This document shows positions 16,848 through 21,012 of a stretch of 21,012 bases of DNA, piece after piece. Every line of letters begins with the position of its first letter. The stretch's first letter is position 1. The translations under genes and the position numbers were made by a program. Under the pieces are notes generated by a model, which was not told the DNA's origin, did no database searches, and saw only the letters and a program-made list of their open reading frames with translations. The stretch is taken from assembly GCA_964426355.1 (NCBI GenBank), contig CAYRRA010000071.1:1-21012 (forward strand). Reading direction: 5' to 3'. The DNA is from JAJFTV01 sp964426355 (lineage in GTDB: Bacteria > Chloroflexota > Anaerolineae > Anaerolineales > Anaerolineaceae).

Positions 16848-16865
16848 CTGGTACTACTCCTTATA

Positions 16866-16999
16866 AGGTGATTTGTACGAAAGAATAATTTCCGCATAAC
16901 TTTTTCTGCTGTTAAAACAATCCAACGGCACATTTATTGTAATATTTCACATCATGCGGGTCAAGTGAAAGGTGGTAAAATCAAGCCAACAAATCACCT
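16866..16999. repeat. 11-bp inverted repeat flanking the glyA-gcvT promoter
   Basis: AGGTGATTTGT (16866-16876) and ACAAATCACCT (16989-16999) are perfect reverse complements, 112 nt apart. The promoter at 16936-16964 lies between them. One copy is in the transcribed leader and the other is upstream of the -35, so they cannot pair in the mRNA; a pair of protein-binding sites is the natural reading (inference). Confidence 0.6.
16936..16964 (-). promoter_or_regulatory. Sigma70-type promoter of glyA-gcvT
   Basis: On the minus strand: TTGACC (complement of 16959-16964), a spacer of exactly 17 nt, and TACAAT (complement of 16936-16941), each one base from consensus. Transcription would start near 16929, leaving a leader of about 80 nt. 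No glycine-riboswitch-like structure is evident in that leader. Confidence 0.8.
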
Positions 17000-17127
17000 G
17001 AAACAACCATGACAAACAGTATGTTAAAACTCAAACTTTCTCCTTCCTTCTCTGAATGGGTGTTTAGAGAAACCCAAAAGGATAATTGGGGTTATATCAG
17101 AAAAACTGAAAAGCGAGGTTCAAAACT

Positions 17128-17697
17128 GTGCCAGAAGAAATAAACGACGATGAGGTGCTGGCACGTGCAGTGGATGGCGATCAAGAGGCATTCAGCATTT
17201 TGTATCAAAAGTATGTCAACAGAATATACAACTATGTCTATTATCGCACTGGGAATGTGTTTGACGCAGAAGATTTGACTGCCAGGGTGTTTCATCGTGC
17301 GATGGGGCATATTCAACGATATGAAAACAAAGGCGTGCCGTTTTCTGCATGGCTTTATCGCATTGCCCATAATCTTGTTGCCAACTGGCACAGGGACAAC
17401 AGCCGAAAAAACGAAGTCTCAATTGAAGATCAACTTGCTTTCCATGCGGATGGTATCCACCCAGAACTTGCTTTACTACAAAATCAGGAAACCGAATTAC
17501 TTTTGAAAGCGATAAGGAAATTACCGGCTGATCGACAACAATTGATTATTCTAAAATTTGTTGACCGATTATCCAATGCGGAAATTGCTGAAATTATGGA
17601 TAAAAGCGAGGGTGCAATTAAAAGCCTCTATCATCGCACCTTATTATCGCTTCGCGGGCGTCTTTATCGCCTGGGGCAGCAAAAGCAATCGAAATAA
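17128..17697 (+). CDS. ECF-type RNA polymerase sigma factor
   Basis: Sigma-70 family protein of 189 residues with only regions 2 and 4, as in extracytoplasmic-function sigma factors. Region 2 covers about 20-90: FSILYQKYVNRIYNYVYYRTG, the core-binding DAEDLTARVFHRAM and the promoter-melting PFSAWLYRIAHNLVANWHRD. Region 4 covers about 125-178: KLPADRQQLIILKFVDRLSNAEIAEIMDKSEGAIKSLYHR, a helix-turn-helix for the -35 element. The start is GTG at 17128 with GAGG (17115-17118), 9 nt upstream. It is followed after 17 nt by a small membrane-protein gene, the common place for a regulator of the sigma factor. The stimulus is unknown. Confidence 0.93.
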   Translation: MPEEINDDEVLARAVDGDQEAFSILYQKYVNRIYNYVYYRTGNVFDAEDLTARVFHRAMGHIQRYENKGVPFSAWLYRIAHNLVANWHRDNSRKNEVSIEDQLAFHADGIHPELALLQNQETELLLKAIRKLPADRQQLIILKFVDRLSNAEIAEIMDKSEGAIKSLYHRTLLSLRGRLYRLGQQKQSK

Positions 17698-17714
17698 CAA
17701 GATGAGAAAAACTT

Positions 17715-17993
17715 ATGGATAAGCACAAGCGAAAAATCCTTCCCTTTAACGATTTGGAACAAGTACTCCAAAATGCATTATCCCCCGTTTCACCCAATCC
17801 GGAATTTGTTGTTGATTTACGAACAAAACTGGCAAAATCCCCGGCGATAATGTTGGAAAAGCATCCGGTTCATACAACCATCTATTTAATCTTTGCGTTT
17901 GGCTTGTTTATTGGTGTTTTCATATTCTGGTTAATCCGGCTTATTGTACGAACAAGACAAAGCCGGATACCCGAAGAGACAGCAGCAGCGTAA
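17715..17993 (+). CDS. Small single-pass membrane protein, probable sigma-factor partner
   Basis: Protein of 92 residues, not recognised as a named family. Residues 1-50 are soluble and include SPVSPNPEFVVDLRTKLAK (23-41); a Pro-rich piece followed by a helix of the F-V-x-x-L-R type is often seen in short proteins encoded after sigma factors in this kind of genome. One hydrophobic segment (about 53-78) is followed by a short basic tail. It lacks the HxxxCxxC motif of zinc anti-sigma factors. The gene lies 17 nt after the sigma gene, so co-transcription is likely; the job as membrane anchor or anti-sigma protein is inference. Ribosome-site signal before the ATG is weak. It converges on the glutaredoxin-like gene with a 6-nt gap. 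Confidence 0.7.
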   Translation: MDKHKRKILPFNDLEQVLQNALSPVSPNPEFVVDLRTKLAKSPAIMLEKHPVHTTIYLIFAFGLFIGVFIFWLIRLIVRTRQSRIPEETAAA

Positions 17994-17999
17994 GAGATC

Positions 18000-18248
18000 C
18001 TATTTAATTTGCTTGATTTTGCTTTCCAAAACCTGGTTGGAGGGTTCGACAAGAATGCTGCCATCAGGAAATACGATGGTTGGCACGCTTCGATTTCCGT
18101 GATTGACACTCAGCACGTAATCTCTGCCGGCTGCATCTTTGTCGATGTCGATCATTTCATACTCCATTATGTTCTGATCTAAAAGTCGACGGGCACGTAA
18201 ACAATCAGGGCACCATTGGGTTGCATAGAATTTGATCTTTTCCATCAT
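18000..18248 (-). CDS. Glutaredoxin-like thiol-disulfide protein
   Basis: Short thioredoxin-fold protein of 82 residues. The redox motif is CPDC (C13, C16) in YATQWCPDCLRARRLL; the cis-proline is P56 in RSVPTIVFPDG. This length and SVPTIVFPDG are like NrdH-redoxin, mycoredoxin and the small glutaredoxins of high-GC and Chloroflexota lineages; Asp in place of the usual Tyr or Gly of CPYC/CGYC is a variant. It may reduce protein disulfides or mixed disulfides with low-molecular-weight thiols. Two ATG codons in a row give the start; no strong ribosome site is seen, and the first ATG overlaps the stop of a 39-codon ORF. Confidence 0.9.
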   Translation of the reverse strand: MMEKIKFYATQWCPDCLRARRLLDQNIMEYEMIDIDKDAAGRDYVLSVNHGNRSVPTIVFPDGSILVEPSNQVLESKIKQIK

Positions 18249-18364
18249 TCGCTCAGCTTTTTATTGAATATTTCTTTTATTTTACTTGAAATTGATTTCA
18301 TTTCTGCCCCATCAAAACGTTTCTCGGGGAGTCTCAATAAAATATGAATTTGGTTTAAAAGCAT
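18245..18364 (-). CDS. Possible 39-residue leader ORF overlapping the glutaredoxin start
   Basis: A 39-codon frame beginning at an ATG (18362-18364), preceded by a modest GGGA site, and ending in a TGA that overlaps the first ATG of the glutaredoxin gene (ATGA). The peptide starts MLLNQIHILLRL and is rich in Lys and Ile. The overlap would allow translational coupling. It lies just after a plausible promoter. I do not recognise it; it could also be chance or the end of a decayed gene. Confidence 0.3.
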   Translation of the reverse strand: MLLNQIHILLRLPEKRFDGAEMKSISSKIKEIFNKKLSE

Positions 18365-18527
18365 ATTTGTTTCCCAACAATTTGGCAGCGGAGAATTCTA
18401 ATTTTGTGACTTTTCCAAATCAAATAAACAACGCACATATTCAGCATGAGATTTTGATCCATCAGAGCTGAAATTAGGGCTGGTATTGATCGTTTTTTCT
18501 ATGGCTAACCAATCTCCAGAGAATCCA
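18249..18527. other. AT-rich gap between NTPase gene and glutaredoxin gene
   Basis: The 279-nt stretch is clearly more AT-rich than the genes around it. It holds the probable promoter and small ORF described separately. On the minus strand, the frame of the small ORF stays open from 18547 down to 18245 except for one TAG at 18398-18400. No terminator for the NTPase gene was found. Confidence 0.5.
18395..18423 (-). promoter_or_regulatory. Probable promoter of the glutaredoxin-like gene
   Basis: On the minus strand: TTGATT (complement of 18418-18423), a 17-nt spacer, and TAGAAT (complement of 18395-18400). A start near 18388 would give a leader of about 140 nt that contains the 39-codon ORF. 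Confidence 0.5.
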
Positions 18528-21011
18528 TCATGAGAACTTGTCAAGCATTACTTTAATTTTAGACGCCATCGCGATGAATTTTTTTTCATTTGCCAAATCA
18601 AAAGCCCTTCGCAAGAATTCCAACCCGGAATTCTTTTGCCCACTCATCAACTGGACAGATCCTAAGTAAACCCAGGATGTGCATAATCCTTCGGCATTCT
18701 TGATTTTCATACAAATCTGCTCTTTTTCTTTCAATAAAAGCATACATTCTTCAAACTTGCGCTGTCCCTGAAGGATAACCGCCTGGTTGCCCAAAGCAGT
18801 TTGGATTCCATCAAGGTCGCCTAATTCCCGGCAGATACGCTCTTTTTCTTTTTGCAGGCGCATCGCCTCATCAGCCTTCCCCCAGATGTTCAAGATCAAT
18901 CCCTGGTTTCCAAGATTTGTTTGAAGGGCGTCTTGGTTTCCAAGTTCTCTGCACATACGTTCATGTTCTTTATAAAGATGCATGGCATCTTCAAGTTTGC
19001 CCTTCGCCTTGAGGACGGTTGCCTGATTTCCCAATGCAATTTGTATTCCCTCATCATTTTTTATTTCACGGCAGATATTTTCTTTTTCTTTATGCAATTG
19101 CATTGCTTCATCATATTTGCCCCATGACTGAAGGATGAGTGCCTGGTTGCCAAGTGATTTTTGAAGTCCATAGCGATCATCCATCTCAATATACGCAATT
19201 TCCTGTGCCTTATAGACCTGCATTGCCTCTTCCAGTCTTCCCAAGGCTCTTAAAACCAATCCCTGGTTCCCCAAAGCCGCCTGTAAATCATTCTTTTTTC
19301 CCAATAGCCGACAGATGCGTTCCTGTTCTTTAAGAAATCCCACGGCTTTTTCAGAAAAACCAGAGTTCATTAGTAGCAGAGAAATACCGTTCAGATATGA
19401 AATCTGAAGATCATGAATTGAAGAATGGAATGGATTTCTTAATCCTTCAAGCACTGGCATATACGCTTCTGTCCGATGGAAGCGTGTATTTTCTTCCAAA
19501 GCAGTCCAGTACACATAAAGGTCGTTCTGATTGATAACCCATTGAGAGAGAAAGAAATCAGGATCAACCAACAAGTCATATAATCCCTGCCATTCTTGTG
19601 ATTGCTTCCATTGCCAGGGAAGTTCAATCACCTTACGATTAGAATACCCTTCCAAATTTTGGAAATAGACTGCCAGTTTTTTATGAAACACCCGCTTTTC
19701 AGCTTCGCTCGTCAGATAGTATTCTTCCACTGCCTGGCGAAAATACTGATGAGAAAAATTCATCAAACCACTGCGATCGTTGATTGATTCGCCCAGAGCA
19801 AGGTGCAAGGGAGACCAAATCGCTTGCGCCAGGGGTAACCCATTGTCACTAAGCAGATCCAATAATTCTGCTTCCGATAATCCCTGCCTGGCAGACCAGA
19901 TACTGCAAAGGGTCTCTTTTACCAATGTGGGGTGATTTACCTGATAGTCTTTCTCGTAACGTTTGAGCACCAGTTTCAGCATTTCCGTAATGGAATCGGC
20001 ACTTAAGTATTGATGAATGATTTCGTCTAATTCTTCATAGATCCCAAATTGGCGTAGCTCATCCAACATAATTTTCATTGCCAGGGGGTTAGAAGTTTTC
20101 TGATTGTCAATGATGGTTTGCAGTTGCTGAGAATTTAATTGTTTTGAATACTGTGCTAAAAAACTACGGATCAAATGTTCGCGTTCTTGCCGTGATAATG
20201 GTTCAATTTTTAGAAACTCATATCCTCTTTCTGTTACTTCATCAAGAGTCTTCCCTGGTAAGGTAGAGACGATCATTCCGACATTTTCGGGTAAGCAGCG
20301 CGGGAGCCAGGGCAATTCTTGCGCTCCCTGCCTGGACTCTATCTGATTTAGCGCATCCAGAATGAGCAGGATTTTTTGTTTCTGACCGGCTCGCTGCAAC
20401 CAATCCGGAAAAGCTTTGCGCAACGCGTTTTCATCTTCAGGTATTTCGCCTTCAAAGTCGATATTTTCTTTTAATTCCCCCATAATTCTACGCAGCATAA
20501 AAGCCCAATCTCCTGAGAGGGTGCTGGCACCACAAAAATGCATCAATACTTTCGTTTCGGCATTTTTTTCTTTGTATTGCATTCCCCAATTCGCCAATAA
20601 AGCTGATTTACCGATTCCGGGTTCTCCAATCAGTACCAAAGGCGTCCGATTTTTGAAAATGTGCTCTTCGATCCGTTGGAAATATTTCTCGCCCCCAATG
20701 TATACTCTAGACCGACTGATAGCATACATCTCATGTTCATGAATTTCTTGTTGGAGAGCAGTGGGCTGGGAACCTTCAGGATATAGTGAATCGATAATCG
20801 CTGTAAGATCACACAGAACCCAATCTCCCAATTGCTGCGGCGAAGTGAAATTCTCCTTTACATGAAGACCGCTTTTCCGGATCCTGTTTTTTAGTTTGGT
20901 TAATTGCTCTTTCCGCTGGTTTGCTTTTTGTTGGGCTTCCTCCAGTCCAAATTTATGAATGTCAGCTTCTAAAGGAATTTCAGAAAATTCTTGTTGCTTT
21001 TCGACTGGCAA
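18528..21011 (-). CDS. STAND-type NTPase with DUF4062-like N-terminus and TPR repeats (5'-truncated)
   Basis: The frame is open to the right edge, so the TTG at 21011 is not trusted as the start; 827 residues are visible. Residues 1 to about 75 look like the end of a DUF4062 domain (LTKLKNRIRKSGL, then PQQLGDWVLCDLTAII). Residues about 102-350 are a P-loop NTPase: Walker A GEPGIGKS (129-136), HFCGASTLSGDWAFMLRRI, Walker B ILLILDALNQ (214-223, D219), and a sensor-like MIVSTLPG. Helical or winged-helix segments follow (350-535), then seven 40-residue TPR-like repeats (540-819). The closest well-known layout is NPHP3/TEP1-like DUF4062-NACHT-TPR proteins. STAND ATPases usually oligomerise on sensing a ligand; some bacterial ones are anti-phage sensors. 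Any effector domain would be upstream, outside the window. The true function is unknown. Confidence 0.85.
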   Translation of the reverse strand: MPVEKQQEFSEIPLEADIHKFGLEEAQQKANQRKEQLTKLKNRIRKSGLHVKENFTSPQQLGDWVLCDLTAIIDSLYPEGSQPTALQQEIHEHEMYAISRSRVYIGGEKYFQRIEEHIFKNRTPLVLIGEPGIGKSALLANWGMQYKEKNAETKVLMHFCGASTLSGDWAFMLRRIMGELKENIDFEGEIPEDENALRKAFPDWLQRAGQKQKILLILDALNQIESRQGAQELPWLPRCLPENVGMIVSTLPGKTLDEVTERGYEFLKIEPLSRQEREHLIRSFLAQYSKQLNSQQLQTIIDNQKTSNPLAMKIMLDELRQFGIYEELDEIIHQYLSADSITEMLKLVLKRYEKDYQVNHPTLVKETLCSIWSARQGLSEAELLDLLSDNGLPLAQAIWSPLHLALGESINDRSGLMNFSHQYFRQAVEEYYLTSEAEKRVFHKKLAVYFQNLEGYSNRKVIELPWQWKQSQEWQGLYDLLVDPDFFLSQWVINQNDLYVYWTALEENTRFHRTEAYMPVLEGLRNPFHSSIHDLQISYLNGISLLLMNSGFSEKAVGFLKEQERICRLLGKKNDLQAALGNQGLVLRALGRLEEAMQVYKAQEIAYIEMDDRYGLQKSLGNQALILQSWGKYDEAMQLHKEKENICREIKNDEGIQIALGNQATVLKAKGKLEDAMHLYKEHERMCRELGNQDALQTNLGNQGLILNIWGKADEAMRLQKEKERICRELGDLDGIQTALGNQAVILQGQRKFEECMLLLKEKEQICMKIKNAEGLCTSWVYLGSVQLMSGQKNSGLEFLRRAFDLANEKKFIAMASKIKVMLDKFS
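18555..19394 (-). repeat. Seven tandem 40-residue (120-bp) TPR-like repeats
   Basis: LGNQ recurs at residues 580, 620, 660, 700 and 740, exactly 40 apart. A typical unit reads GNQ-x-ILx-x-G-K-x-x-EAM-x-L-x-KEKExICRE. Diverged copies precede (540) and follow (780). The spacing of 40 rather than 34 residues is that of kinesin-light-chain-type TPRs. At the DNA level, GGTTGCCAAA-like words repeat every 120 bp on the minus strand. Confidence 0.9.
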
Positions 21012-21012
21012 T

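Larger units (their letters stand above)
16848..17127. other. Divergent control region between glyA-gcvT and the sigma gene
   Basis: This 280-nt gene-free stretch holds the glyA-gcvT promoter, its flanking inverted repeat and ribosome site, and the sigma-gene leader. Near 17057-17091 short complementary pieces overlap: TGGGT with ACCCA, then CCCAA with TTGGG, which could form alternative hairpins in the sigma mRNA. No confident plus-strand promoter was found. Confidence 0.5.

Noticed and set aside
16848..16929. Glycine riboswitch in the glyA-gcvT leader
   Set aside because: The leader is only about 80 nt and no paired-helix core or tandem aptamer could be recognised.
17069..17097. Autoregulatory ECF promoter (GAAACC, 17-nt spacer, TTATAT) before the sigma gene
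   Set aside because: Spacing is acceptable, but the -35 is only loosely ECF-like and there is no second site for comparison.
18286..18471. Plus-strand 61-codon ORF in the gap after the glutaredoxin gene
   Set aside because: No ribosome site and no recognisable family; it overlaps the proposed promoter and leader on the other strand, which explain the region better.

Overview
The window looks like a chromosomal segment of a Chloroflexota bacterium, probably class Anaerolineae. This is inference from gene style: an RpoC with a long coiled-coil insertion, a Thr/Pro-rich lipoprotein linker, a glyA-gcvT fusion, and moderate GC content. Both ends cut through genes: rpoC lacks its 5' end at the left edge, and a large NTPase gene runs off the right edge.

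Layout. Positions 1-6225 (+) hold the core information-processing genes: the 3' part of rpoC with its terminator, then a type IIA topoisomerase A subunit (gyrA-like) with its own sigma70-type promoter. Positions 6241-9684 (-) hold a probable four-gene operon, read from right to left: an orphan PhnD-like substrate-binding lipoprotein, a SanA/YdcF (DUF218) membrane protein, an HD-domain hydrolase, and a two-domain protein with a glycosidase-like TIM barrel followed by a SnoaL/NTF2-like domain. A divergent control region with two palindromes separates this operon from a DUF4230 membrane protein (9802-10491, +). Next comes a nucleoside kinase of the TGS-SAD-PRK type (10639-12345, +), ending in a clear terminator.

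Positions 12418-16847 (-) carry a class I/II aminotransferase and, upstream of it, a single 1043-residue gene that fuses serine hydroxymethyltransferase, a middle module resembling half of GcvT, and a complete glycine-cleavage T protein. The fusion gene has a strong sigma70-type promoter that lies between the two arms of an 11-bp inverted repeat, and it ends in a textbook terminator. Positions 17128-17993 (+) hold an ECF-type sigma factor and a small single-pass membrane protein, probably its partner. A glutaredoxin-like gene (18000-18248, -) follows, preceded by a plausible promoter and a 39-codon ORF that overlaps its start. The right end (18528-21011, -) is a STAND-type NTPase with the tail of a DUF4062-like domain, a Walker A/B NTPase and seven exact 40-residue TPR-like repeats.

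The strongest candidates for something little described are the GlyA/GcvT fusion with its internal GcvT-like half domain, and the DUF4062-NTPase-TPR protein, which may be part of a signalling or defence locus continuing beyond the window. No tRNA, rRNA, CRISPR array, insertion sequence or transposase was seen.
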